The notes beneath the pieces are model-generated. The model did not search any database. It saw only the letters and a list, made by a program, of their open reading frames with translations, and was not told the origin of the DNA. Below, piece after piece: positions 8,081 to 15,800 of a DNA stretch of 35,177 bases (the first letter of the stretch is position 1; every line of letters begins with the position of its first letter). Position numbers and translations under genes: made by a program. The stretch comes from Fimbriimonadales bacterium (GTDB taxonomy: Bacteria; Armatimonadota; Fimbriimonadia; Fimbriimonadales; Fimbriimonadaceae). Location of the stretch: contig JAOACB010000025.1 in NCBI GenBank assembly GCA_026418055.1, forward strand, positions 1 to 35,177. The letters run 5' to 3'.

Positions 8081-9829
8081 TCAGCGCTTGGCGAGCCGCA
8101 CCGTGACCTCGCCCCTCGAGCCCGGCTTGAGGTCCACCGTGGCCGAGGCCGTGGATCCGCCCGCCTGCACGGTCACTCGGTGCTTGCCGTAGAAGGCGCG
8201 CAACGAGGCGGCGCCTTGGGGATTCGTCTTGGCCTGCACGTTCGTCCACCAGCGCTTCTTCACGAGGTCCTCGAAGACGCGCATGCCAGGCTTCCACGTC
8301 CAGTCGCTGCGAATCATCGCCGCGCCCTGCGAGGCCAGCCAATGGCTGTTCTCCCAGAAGCCCCACATCACGAAGGCCACGACCTTGGGATGGCTGAACG
8401 CCGCGGTGAGGTAGTCGCGCACGAAGCGGGCCTGCAGCTCCTCGTTGTGGCTCGCGAAGTCGAATTCGGTGATCTCGATGTCGCAGCCGGTCTCGCGCGC
8501 CACCTCGTCCCAGATCTCGTAGCAACGCTGGGGCGACGTCGCGGGCAGACCCATGTGTGCTTGGTCGCCGAAGATGTCGATCGGATACCCCGCCGCGCGC
8601 ACCCTCTTAGCCAGGGCGATGGCTCTCCTGCGGTGCGCCGGGCCCGTGGCGGCCTCGGTGGTGATGGAGAAGTCGTTGTACGCCAGCAACGCCTTCGGGT
8701 CAGCCTCTCGAGTCAGCTGGAAGACGCGGTCGAACCAGTCCCAGCCGATCTCGTTCCACAAATCGGTGTTGGTGACCGCCTCGTTGACCACGTCCCAGAC
8801 GTACACCTTGCCTTTGTAGCGCCCCGCCTGCTCGGCGATGCGCCGCCGGACGGCATCGATCTTGGCATCGCGGTCCAAATCGCGCAGGAAGCGGGGCAGG
8901 TTGTTCCAGCCTCCCCATACCAGGCAGTGGCCTCGGATGTCGAAGCCGTTGCCGCGAAGCCACTCGATGGCCTCGTCGAGGGCCCGCTGGTTGATTCCCC
9001 AGTCGACAGCCTGCCACTTCAGGTCGTTCTCGAAGGTGAACGTGTTGAACAGACGGAGCAGCACCTGCCGGTACCTCTCGCCGTCGGGGGATTTCTCCAC
9101 CACGCGGGAGGCGGGACCGGCCGTTCCGAAGCGGAAGTGGTGCCGCAGCTGCTCAACCCTCACGGTAGCGCCGGGCACCGGCTTTCCTCTCTCGTCCAGA
9201 ACCCGGACGCGCAGGCCTCCCATGCGGATCTGCCGGATCCTTTGCTCGGCCTGCCGATACCACGAGGCCGGGGGCGCTCCGTCGGGGTAGAGCTCGACGG
9301 TCTCGCGGATCGCTCCTGCCGGAGGATTCGAACCGAAGTTGGTGACCCTCACTCCGGCGATCTCGACGGTTCCGGTCGATCCGCCGAAGAAGAACTTGAC
9401 CTGGGTCTGGCCGGGCTCGTAGCTGCGGCCGGCGCGGCCGGCCACGCGGAACTCCTTCCACTCCGGACCCGGTCGCACGACGGCGGAGATGTACTTGGAG
9501 TGGGGCTCGGTGGCCTGCTCGAACACGAGCGTCGTGCGGCACCTCTCGGGACTGCGCAACCAGACTTGGAAATACACCATGTCGCCCCGCCGCACCGGGT
9601 GCTGGACGAGTCTTCCGATCTGGACCTGCCAAGGGGGACTCTCGGCGGAAGAGGCGAAGCGCACGCGAAGGCCGCGTCGGAACGGGATTCCCTGGGTTTG
9701 GAACTCGGTCACGGAGGCCGTGCCGCTGGCCGCCCATTGGGCCGCGGCCGTGTGCTCGTCCCCGCGGATCCACTCGACGGGCGGGGACTGGACGAGGATC
9801 GTCGCCGAAGCTAGGAAGGCAGTGAGCAT
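8081..9829 (-). CDS. Secreted glycoside hydrolase family 10 (endo-xylanase-like)
   Basis: A 582-residue exported enzyme expected to cleave internal beta-1,4 bonds in xylan or related glucans. The short signal peptide (about 1-15) is followed by a beta-sandwich region (about 20-190) resembling a CBM4/22-type carbohydrate-binding module. The GH10 barrel spans about 205-515: GHCLVWGGWNN, the acid/base E350 in WDVVNEAV and the nucleophile E455 in EITEFDF. Their spacing of 105 residues is normal for the family, and VMWGFWENSHW ends the barrel. About 65 C-terminal residues form a small beta domain (VTVQAGGSTASATVDL). GGGGCAAGG precedes the ATG, with TAGCAT as a possible -10. It faces the S9 hydrolase, a plausible accessory enzyme. 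Confidence 0.92.
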   Translation of the reverse strand: MLTAFLASATILVQSPPVEWIRGDEHTAAAQWAASGTASVTEFQTQGIPFRRGLRVRFASSAESPPWQVQIGRLVQHPVRRGDMVYFQVWLRSPERCRTTLVFEQATEPHSKYISAVVRPGPEWKEFRVAGRAGRSYEPGQTQVKFFFGGSTGTVEIAGVRVTNFGSNPPAGAIRETVELYPDGAPPASWYRQAEQRIRQIRMGGLRVRVLDERGKPVPGATVRVEQLRHHFRFGTAGPASRVVEKSPDGERYRQVLLRLFNTFTFENDLKWQAVDWGINQRALDEAIEWLRGNGFDIRGHCLVWGGWNNLPRFLRDLDRDAKIDAVRRRIAEQAGRYKGKVYVWDVVNEAVTNTDLWNEIGWDWFDRVFQLTREADPKALLAYNDFSITTEAATGPAHRRRAIALAKRVRAAGYPIDIFGDQAHMGLPATSPQRCYEIWDEVARETGCDIEITEFDFASHNEELQARFVRDYLTAAFSHPKVVAFVMWGFWENSHWLASQGAAMIRSDWTWKPGMRVFEDLVKKRWWTNVQAKTNPQGAASLRAFYGKHRVTVQAGGSTASATVDLKPGSRGEVTVRLAKR

Positions 9830-9939
9830 CGTTGCACCTTGCCCCTCATGCTACACCATGGCGTTCTTCGATTAACCTCTCCATGGGGCGATTCTTTCCC
9901 CGCGCTCGGATCGTATCCTAGGATTGTCGGGAGGTGGGG

Positions 9940-10302
9940 ATGATCCGCATCGTTGGCATCCAGCGGTCGGACGATCCGAACAGGGAGTTCGTGTTGCTGC
10001 AGAACCAAGGGTCCAGGCGGGTGACGCTGCGCGGCCACGGGGTCGTTTCGGAGCAGGCGATCGAGAGCGGTTGCGACGCGGCGTTCTTCCCCAAGGACGA
10101 CGTTCTGATTCCGCCGGGCCTCTTCGTGGTTCTGAAGACCGGGTGCGGTCAGAACCGCTGGGGACGGACCAAGGACGGAAGCAACGTGTACTTCTGCCAC
10201 ATGAACCGTCTGGAGCCCGTGTGGTTGCGCGTCCGCGGCCCGGTGCACGTGGTTTCGACGCAGCACACGTTCGTCGAGAGGGAGACCTACTCGCTGGTCT
10301 GA
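9940..10302 (+). CDS. Small lamin-tail-domain-like protein
   Basis: A 120-residue protein without a signal peptide or membrane segment. The N-terminal pattern IRIVGIQRSDDPNREFVLL followed by NQGSRRVTLRGHGVVSE is like the lamin-tail (LTD) immunoglobulin-like fold: a strand, then E.V.L.N.G...V.L.GW. The rest (FPKDDVLIPPGLFVVLKTG) fits the later strands of that fold, where a phrase like 'pG..v.l.tG' is usual. The ATG at 9940 is chosen because GGGAGG lies 5 bases before it; a GTG at 9934 overlaps that site. The gene stands alone and its last 16 bases overlap the converging peptidyl-tRNA hydrolase. The function is unknown; LTD domains elsewhere occur on secreted nucleases or as binding modules, whereas this one appears cytoplasmic. 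Confidence 0.65.
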   Translation: MIRIVGIQRSDDPNREFVLLQNQGSRRVTLRGHGVVSEQAIESGCDAAFFPKDDVLIPPGLFVVLKTGCGQNRWGRTKDGSNVYFCHMNRLEPVWLRVRGPVHVVSTQHTFVERETYSLV

Positions 10303-10913
10303 GGTTGCTGGCCGGCGGGATTGACGCGGTTCATCGCGCGCTCCACCCCCTCGGCGAGCACCCATTCGACGCCCTGCACCGCCAGCTCGACCGCCCGGCG
10401 CACCTCCGGCAGCTCGTCGGGCCGGAACTTGCCGAGCACGTGGTCCACCGCCTCCCCTGGTTCGGCGGAGCCGATGCCCACCTTCAGGCGCGGGTAGTTC
10501 TGGCTGCCGAGCGCGTGCACAATCGACTTGTGGCCGTTGTGGCCGCCTGGGCCTCCCTTGGGCTTGAGGCGGACGCGTCCCAGCTGAAGGGCCATGTCGT
10601 CCGCCACCACGAGCACGCGCTCCGGGGGCAAACCAAGCTCCCGCACCAGCGCTCGCACCGCCTCGCCGCTCAGGTTCATGAAGGTGAGCGGCTTGACGAG
10701 CAGCACGGACACCCCACCGATCGATCCTTGGGCGCACAGCGCACGGTGCTTGGCCTTGGACAGCTTCAGGCCGTGCCGTCGCGCCAGCTCCTCCACGACG
10801 AGGAAGCCCACGTTATGCCGGGTGTTGGCGTACTCCGGTCCGGGGTTGCCCAAGCCGACCACCATCCACTCGGGCGGCAAGAGGGGCTCAGGCTGACGGC
10901 GGAACCACTTCAT
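10287..10913 (-). CDS. pth: Peptidyl-tRNA hydrolase
   Basis: A 208-residue cytoplasmic esterase that recycles tRNA from prematurely released peptidyl-tRNA. Family signatures are complete: VVGLGNPGPEYANTRHNVGF with the catalytic histidine, PLTFMNLSG with the substrate asparagine, VVADDMAL with the Asp, and GGPGGHNGHKS. Length is normal, with about 15 extra residues before the core. The ATG is fixed by a 4-base ATGA overlap with the uppP stop, showing translational coupling. The frame stays open far upstream, but that part is antisense shadow of uppP. It is the last gene of the overlapping dCMP deaminase-wecA-like-wecB-uppP-pth operon. Confidence 0.96.
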   Translation of the reverse strand: MKWFRRQPEPLLPPEWMVVGLGNPGPEYANTRHNVGFLVVEELARRHGLKLSKAKHRALCAQGSIGGVSVLLVKPLTFMNLSGEAVRALVRELGLPPERVLVVADDMALQLGRVRLKPKGGPGGHNGHKSIVHALGSQNYPRLKVGIGSAEPGEAVDHVLGKFRPDELPEVRRAVELAVQGVEWVLAEGVERAMNRVNPAGQQPQTSE

Positions 10914-11776
10914 TGCTGCGCGGCGGCGACCGGTTCCTTGGGTGGCAGGCCGGTGTCGGGCTGCAGGATCCCTTGGGCCATGAGGCCGAACAGCAGCAGG
11001 CCCAGGGCTAGCCTGTACCACACGAACGGCGCAAGGCTGCGGGTCTGCAGCCAGCGGATGAGAAAGGCGATCGAAAGGTAGCCGACCACGAAGGCCGCGA
11101 GGTTTGCCCAAAGCACGGCCGCCCACCCGAGGTCCGCCAGGTGGGACCGCTCGCTCCAGACCTCGAGCACGGCGGCCGCGAAGATGCTGGGGACCGACAG
11201 CAGGAACGAGTACCGCGCCGCCGCGGCGCGGTCGAACCCGCAGAGCATGGCGCCGATGATCGTGCTGCCGCTGCGGCTGGCCCCTGGGATCAGAGCGATC
11301 GCCTGGAAGAGGCCGACCCAGAGCCCGTCCAGCACGCGAGCGTCGGCCTCGGTGCGGTTGCGCTTCCCGAAGCGGTCCGCCGCGGCCAGGGCGACGCCCA
11401 TGAGGATGAGCGCCCCGGCGACGACGTGCAGGGAGCGCAGATCGTGCTCGATCTGGTCTTTGAAGAGCAGTCCGAGCGCCACGATCGGGAACGTCCCAAC
11501 GAAGATGCCCCATCCGATCCGAGCGTCCACGGTGCCCCGAGCGGAGCGGCTGTAGAGGCTGCGGAACCAGGCGCAGAAGGCCTTGGCCAGCTCCGAGCGG
11601 AAGTAAATCAGCACCGCCAGCAGCGTGCCCAACTGGATGACGGCGGTGAACGCCGCACCGGGATCGGGCCACGACAGCAGGGCCGGCAACACCCGGATGT
11701 GGGCTGTGCTGCTGATGGGCAGAAACTCCGTGAGCCCCTGCACCACGCCGATGATGATCGCCTCTAGTGTTCCCAT
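10910..11776 (-). CDS. uppP: Undecaprenyl-diphosphatase (UppP/BacA family)
   Basis: A 288-residue polytopic membrane protein that dephosphorylates undecaprenyl pyrophosphate, regenerating the lipid carrier for peptidoglycan and other glycans; members often confer bacitracin tolerance. The two family motifs are present: QGLTEFLPISSTAH near the N-terminus (Gln at the first acidic position, a common variant, with the key Glu kept) and PGASRSGST in the middle. About eight hydrophobic segments are visible. The start overlaps the end of wecB by 13 bases and the stop overlaps the pth start by 4. Its place directly after wecA-like and wecB genes fits a role in recycling the carrier those genes use. 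Confidence 0.95.
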   Translation of the reverse strand: MGTLEAIIIGVVQGLTEFLPISSTAHIRVLPALLSWPDPGAAFTAVIQLGTLLAVLIYFRSELAKAFCAWFRSLYSRSARGTVDARIGWGIFVGTFPIVALGLLFKDQIEHDLRSLHVVAGALILMGVALAAADRFGKRNRTEADARVLDGLWVGLFQAIALIPGASRSGSTIIGAMLCGFDRAAAARYSFLLSVPSIFAAAVLEVWSERSHLADLGWAAVLWANLAAFVVGYLSIAFLIRWLQTRSLAPFVWYRLALGLLLFGLMAQGILQPDTGLPPKEPVAAAQQ

Positions 11777-12900
11777 TCGTTCACTTCGGGGGCGTCGCAG
11801 CCTAGGAACCTCAGCACGGCGTTCGCCGTGCGCTCGGAGGCCCGGCCGTCGCCGTAGGGACTGACGGCCTGCGCCATGGCGGCGTACGCGGCCGGGTCGT
11901 CCAGGAGGCGGCTAGCCTCCTCGAACACGCGCCGCTCGTCGGTGCCCACCAGCTTCGCCGTGCCGGCCTGCACCCCCTCCGGGCGCTCGGTGGTCTCGCG
12001 CAGCACCAGCACCGGAACGCCGAACGCCGGTGCCTCCTCCTGCACGCCGCCGGAATCCGTGAGGATGAGCGAGCTGCGCTGCATCAGCTTGACGAACTTG
12101 GCGTACTCCGGTGGCTCCATCAGAACCGTCCGGGGAGCATCCCGCAGGATCGGGACGATGGTCTCGCGCACGATCGGGTTGCGGTGCATGGCCACCGCCA
12201 CCAGGAGGTCGCCGTGGGTTTCCGCAAGGCGCCGCACCGCGCGCGCGATCGCCGCCTGCGGCTCGCCCCAGTTCTCCCTACGGTGCGTGGTCACCAGGAG
12301 CACCCTTCCGCGGTGCTCCGGGAACCAATCCTGCGGCTCGCGCTCCGCCACCATCAGCACCGCGTCGATGCCGGTGTTCCCCGTGACGAGCACGCGTGCC
12401 GGGTCGTGACCCTCGGCGAGCAGGTTCTCCTTGGCCCAGCGCGTCGGCGCGAAGTGCTGCGAAGCCACGATCGCCGCGGCCCGCCGGTTGAACTCCTCCG
12501 GGAACGGGTTGAGCAGATCCCTGGTGCGCAAGCCCGCCTCGATGTGCCCGAACGGGATCCTCCGATAGAAAGCGGCCAGGCTGGCGATGAACGTCGTGGT
12601 GGTGTCGCCCTGAGCCATCACATAGTCCGGCTCCATTTCGGCCAGGGCGCGATCGAGGCCTTCGAGCGCGGCGCACGAAAGCGCAGCCAGAGACTGCCCG
12701 GGCCGCATGATCTCCAGGTCGCGGTCCGGAGTCAGGCCGAAGGCGCCGAGCGCCTGATCGAGCATCTCGCGGTGCTGGCCCGTCGAAACGAGCAGGGTCT
12801 CGCACGCGTCTGACCTTCGGAGCAGCGCCAAGGCGACGGGCGCAGACTTGATGGCGTCCGGCCGAGTGCCGACGACGAGGACGACTCGGGGCTTACCCAT
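11764..12900 (-). CDS. wecB: UDP-N-acetylglucosamine 2-epimerase (non-hydrolysing)
   Basis: A 378-residue cytoplasmic enzyme interconverting UDP-GlcNAc and UDP-ManNAc, the donor for enterobacterial common antigen-like, teichoic-acid-linkage or capsule glycans. Visible family marks are GTRPDAIKSAPV at the N-terminus, QGDTTTTF, GHIEAGLRT, PFPEEFNR with catalytic acids, VTTHRRENWG with the histidine, and LTDSGGVQEEAPAFG followed by RETTERPEG for UDP binding. Length is typical. The ATG overlaps the upstream wecA-like stop by 8 bases. Its neighbours supply the lipid-linked first sugar (WecA-like) and carrier recycling (UppP), so the operon probably makes a ManNAc-containing surface polymer; no further glycosyltransferase is in the window. 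Confidence 0.95.
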   Translation of the reverse strand: MGKPRVVLVVGTRPDAIKSAPVALALLRRSDACETLLVSTGQHREMLDQALGAFGLTPDRDLEIMRPGQSLAALSCAALEGLDRALAEMEPDYVMAQGDTTTTFIASLAAFYRRIPFGHIEAGLRTRDLLNPFPEEFNRRAAAIVASQHFAPTRWAKENLLAEGHDPARVLVTGNTGIDAVLMVAEREPQDWFPEHRGRVLLVTTHRRENWGEPQAAIARAVRRLAETHGDLLVAVAMHRNPIVRETIVPILRDAPRTVLMEPPEYAKFVKLMQRSSLILTDSGGVQEEAPAFGVPVLVLRETTERPEGVQAGTAKLVGTDERRVFEEASRLLDDPAAYAAMAQAVSPYGDGRASERTANAVLRFLGCDAPEVNEWEH

Positions 12901-14215
12901 ACAGCCGTATTCCCAACAGCAGCAGCGCGCACAGGATCGCGGTCACCAGATACAAAGCGCCGACAGCCTGGCGCTGCGTGAGCCCCTTCTCCAGCAAGCG
13001 ATGGTGGATGTGGCCCTTGTCGGCCTCGGTGATGGGCTTGCCGTTCAGGATCCTGCGGACAACGACGAAGAACGCGTCGAACAGCTGGACCCCAAAGGCC
13101 AGCATCGGCACGACGATCGCCACGGTGGCGGCGGTCTTGAAGGCCCCCACGATGCTGATGCAGGCGAGGAGGAAACCCAGCACCTGAGCCCCGCCTGTTC
13201 CCATGAAGATCTTCGCGGGGTTGAAGTTGTGGCGCAGAAAGCCGATCGAGGCTCCGGCCACCGCGGCCACGACGATCGCCACGCGAGGCTGCCCCTCGTA
13301 GACGGCGATCACGGCCAGGGTGCTCGCGGCGATCGCGGCGATGCCTGCGGCCAAGCCGTCCAGGCCGTCGATCGTATCCATCGTCTTGCTGATCACGAAA
13401 ATGTAGAGAGCCGTGAGCGGAGCCGCCGCCCAGCCGAGGTCCACCCAGCGTCCGGGAGTGCCGGAGAACGGCGCCACGAACCCGCCGATCTGGACCCTGT
13501 CGCCGCCGGAGTAGAAGAGCTGCACCGCGAAGCCCGCGGCCAAAAGGTACGCCATCTGAACCTTCGGCTTCAAATTCTTCCGGTCGTCCCACGCGCCGAA
13601 GGCCACCACGGCGGTTCCGACCAGCAACACCCCGACGAGGTACGGCGGGAGGGGGCGCGCTCCGGGAAACGCCATCGGAAGGACCGTCAGCACGCCCAGC
13701 AGGATGCCGGCGTAGATCGCCAGCCCGCCCCAGCGCGGCGTGGGCACCTTGTGCACCCCTCGGCCGTCCTCCTTGGGTTCGTCGATGGCGCCGTAGCGCT
13801 CGGCCAGTCGCTTGGCCAGCGGCGTGAGACCCACGGTGGCCAGCAGGGCGATCAGCGCCGCGAGCAACGGATAGCGGTAGCCGGCGAGCGGGCCGCTGCG
13901 AGCGACCTCGAAGCGAGAGTCCCGGCTCACGAGCCGGTTCCCGGACAGCGACCAGCGGAACTCGGTGCCGTTCGCGGAGCGCGTGACCACCGTCCCCAGG
14001 TCGTACTTCCAGCTGATCTTGGTCTCGGGGAACCCCTCGGGGCCCCCGATCTTGCTCATCTTGCCACCGCCTTGCGGGTCCAGGACGAGCACGAAGCGGT
14101 ATCCGCCCTCGGTGAAGCCCTCCCAGCGTCCGGCCAGCTCGTTGCCGACCGAGCCGCAACCGGCGATCAGCGCCGCTCCGAGCGCCGCCAGCAACACGCG
14201 CGAGAGGAGTCTCAC
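12893..14215 (-). CDS. WecA/MraY-family sugar-phosphate transferase fused to an N-terminal lipoprotein domain
   Basis: A 440-residue membrane protein. Residues 1-20 form a lipoprotein signal with lipobox IAGC (C20). Residues 21 to about 112 are a small polar, beta-rich domain (WEGFTEGGYRF) that I do not recognise. From about 115 onward there are ten or so membrane segments with WecA/MraY features: AWDDRKN (D210, D211), IDGLDGL (D283), and the UDP-binding HIHHRL loop. These enzymes load a sugar-1-phosphate from UDP-sugar onto undecaprenyl phosphate. Two usual motifs are changed: the NxxN before DGLDG is K277..D280, and MGDSGS is MGTGGA (T340 in place of the catalytic Asp). The GTG start is fixed by a GTGA overlap with the dCMP deaminase stop and by the signal peptide it opens. 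No stop separates the two parts. Activity is uncertain. Confidence 0.85.
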   Translation of the reverse strand: MRLLSRVLLAALGAALIAGCGSVGNELAGRWEGFTEGGYRFVLVLDPQGGGKMSKIGGPEGFPETKISWKYDLGTVVTRSANGTEFRWSLSGNRLVSRDSRFEVARSGPLAGYRYPLLAALIALLATVGLTPLAKRLAERYGAIDEPKEDGRGVHKVPTPRWGGLAIYAGILLGVLTVLPMAFPGARPLPPYLVGVLLVGTAVVAFGAWDDRKNLKPKVQMAYLLAAGFAVQLFYSGGDRVQIGGFVAPFSGTPGRWVDLGWAAAPLTALYIFVISKTMDTIDGLDGLAAGIAAIAASTLAVIAVYEGQPRVAIVVAAVAGASIGFLRHNFNPAKIFMGTGGAQVLGFLLACISIVGAFKTAATVAIVVPMLAFGVQLFDAFFVVVRRILNGKPITEADKGHIHHRLLEKGLTQRQAVGALYLVTAILCALLLLGIRLYG

Positions 14216-14682
14216 GTCAGCTCCACCTGCTCGAGCGATCCCTCGCGATAGCGGTACACCTCCATGGCCGACTCGCGGAAGAGCTCCAGGGAGAAGGGAT
14301 CGGGGTAGTCGCCCTCGTAGATCACCCGCCGAACCCCCGCGTTGATGATCATCTTGGCGCAAGTGTTGCACGGTTGGCACGTCACGTACATCGTCGATCC
14401 CTCGCAGGACACCCCGATGCGAGCCGCCTGCAGCAGCGCGTTCTGCTCGGCGTGCAAGGATCGGATGCAGTGGCCGTTCATCATGCAGCCAACGGGCCAG
14501 TCGTGCTCCGGGCCACCCACGGGGCAATGGGGAAGGCCCCTGGGCGCGCCGTTGTAGCCGGTCGCGACGATCTGCCGGTCGCGCACGACCACGGCTCCCA
14601 CGCTGCGGCGGGGGCACGTGGCCCGGGTGCTCACCAGATGGGCGATCTGCATGAAGTAGGCGTCCCAGCTTGGGCGGTCCAT
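14212..14682 (-). CDS. Zinc-dependent dCMP deaminase family protein (ComEB-like)
   Basis: A 156-residue cytidine/deoxycytidylate deaminase. It would convert dCMP to dUMP for dTMP synthesis. The zinc site is complete: LHAEQNAL supplies His and the catalytic Glu, and CQPCNTCAK the two cysteines. The N-terminal DRPSWDAYFMQIAHLVSTRATCPRRSVGAVVV and TGYNGAP segments are typical of the dCMP/ComEB group. ATG 14682 is preferred because GGAGG lies 8 bases before it; an in-frame ATG at 14697 would put that site inside the gene. It is the first gene of an overlapping operon and ends on a GTGA overlap with the wecA-like gene, although its chemistry is unrelated to glycan synthesis. Confidence 0.92.
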   Translation of the reverse strand: MDRPSWDAYFMQIAHLVSTRATCPRRSVGAVVVRDRQIVATGYNGAPRGLPHCPVGGPEHDWPVGCMMNGHCIRSLHAEQNALLQAARIGVSCEGSTMYVTCQPCNTCAKMIINAGVRRVIYEGDYPDPFSLELFRESAMEVYRYREGSLEQVELT

Positions 14683-14695
14683 CGGCACAGCCTCC

Positions 14696-14701
14696 ATTGT
14701 G
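14696..14701 (-). promoter_or_regulatory. Possible -10 element (CACAAT) for the glycan operon
   Basis: On the minus strand CACAAT lies 13 bases before the preferred ATG (14682) of the dCMP deaminase, directly followed by GGAGG. It sits in the 95-base divergent gap to pheS. No -35 is obvious. Confidence 0.3.
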
Positions 14702-14777
14702 GCCCATCGGCCCAACCCTGGGTTCGGACCGAACTTGGGTTGCAATCGGCTTCGCCGGTGCGCCATACCTAACCCGC

Positions 14778-15800
14778 ATGCCCAGCATCGAGAGCGTCGA
14801 AAGGGAGGCGATGGAGGCGGTGGCGGCCGCGTCCTCCACGCGCGAGCTGAGGGATCTGGAGATCCGGTACCTCGGGAAGGCGGGTCTGCTCACGGGTCTC
14901 CTGCGCCAGATCGGCCAGTTGCCGGCCGACGAGAAGCCTCGGTTCGGACAGCAGGTCAACGCCGCCAAGGCCCGCGTGCAGCAGGCGATCGAGGAACGCG
15001 AGGCGGCCCTGCGGCATGCCGAGCTCGAGGCGAGGTTCGAGCGCGAACGGATCGACGTCACGCTTCCCGGGAGGCGGTGGCGCATCGGTCGCAAGCACGT
15101 GCTGCAGGCAACGGCCGACCGGATCAAGGCCGTGCTCGGCGGGCTAGGCTTCGAGTACCTGGAGTCGCCGGAGCTGGAGCTGTTCCGCTACAACTTCGAA
15201 GCGCTCAACTATCCGCCGGACCACCCGGCGATGGACGAGCAGGACACGTTCTACATCGACGACGTGCACCTGCTCCGCACGCAGTGCACGGCGATCCAGG
15301 GGCGCGTGTTCGAAAGGCGCAAGCCGCCGCTGCGCGTGTTCACGATCGGCCGGACCTATCGCAACGAGAACGTCGACCGGACGCACGGCCACACCTTCCA
15401 CCAAGTGGACTGCTTCATGGTGGACGAGGGAGTGAGCATGGCCCACCTGAAGGGAACTCTGGGCCAGTTCGCGCGATCGATGTTCGGCCAGGACGTGCGC
15501 GTGCGGTTTCGCCCGGACTTCTTCCCGTTCGTGGAGCCGGGGGTCGACTACGCCATCAGTTGCCCTTTCTGCGGCGGAACGGGTTGCGCCGTGTGCAAAG
15601 GAAGCGGCTGGATCGAGCTCGGCGGCGCGGGGCTCGTGCATCCCAACATCCTCGAGGCCTACGGCATCGACACGGACCGCTACTCGGGGTTCGCCTTCGG
15701 TTTGGGAGTGGAGCGCATCCCGATGATGTCGTACGGCATCGACGACCTTCGGCACTTCCTTGAGAACGACCTTCGCTTTCTGGAGCAGTTTCCGTCATGA
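14778..15800 (+). CDS. pheS: Phenylalanine-tRNA ligase alpha subunit
   Basis: A 340-residue catalytic subunit of the alpha2-beta2 synthetase that charges tRNA-Phe. An N-terminal coiled-coil arm (about 1-95) precedes the class II core: RTQCTAIQGR (motif 1 region), FTIGRTYRNENVDRTHGHTFHQVDCF (motif 2) and GFAFGLGVERIPMM (motif 3). A zinc-ribbon-like insertion, C262-x2-C265-x4-C270-x2-C273, sits before WIELGGAGLVHP, as in several other bacterial phyla. No Shine-Dalgarno precedes the ATG, and the frame stays open upstream through the divergent gap, so the start rests on the usual N-terminal arm length. The stop overlaps the pheT ATG (ATGA). Confidence 0.97.
   Translation: MPSIESVEREAMEAVAAASSTRELRDLEIRYLGKAGLLTGLLRQIGQLPADEKPRFGQQVNAAKARVQQAIEEREAALRHAELEARFERERIDVTLPGRRWRIGRKHVLQATADRIKAVLGGLGFEYLESPELELFRYNFEALNYPPDHPAMDEQDTFYIDDVHLLRTQCTAIQGRVFERRKPPLRVFTIGRTYRNENVDRTHGHTFHQVDCFMVDEGVSMAHLKGTLGQFARSMFGQDVRVRFRPDFFPFVEPGVDYAISCPFCGGTGCAVCKGSGWIELGGAGLVHPNILEAYGIDTDRYSGFAFGLGVERIPMMSYGIDDLRHFLENDLRFLEQFPS

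Noticed and set aside
10914-11672. N-terminal extension of peptidyl-tRNA hydrolase giving a 461-residue protein
   Set aside because: The extension is out-of-frame uppP sequence; the ATGA overlap and normal Pth length place the start at 10913.
14683-14777. T-box or attenuator leader before pheS-pheT
   Set aside because: The gap is only 95 bases, shared with a divergent gene, and has no T-box motif, leader peptide with Phe codons or terminator.
14216-15127. Longer start for the WecA-like gene, reaching across the dCMP deaminase
   Set aside because: The extra sequence is a shadow of the deaminase and pheS; the GTG at 14215 opens a lipoprotein signal and overlaps the deaminase stop.
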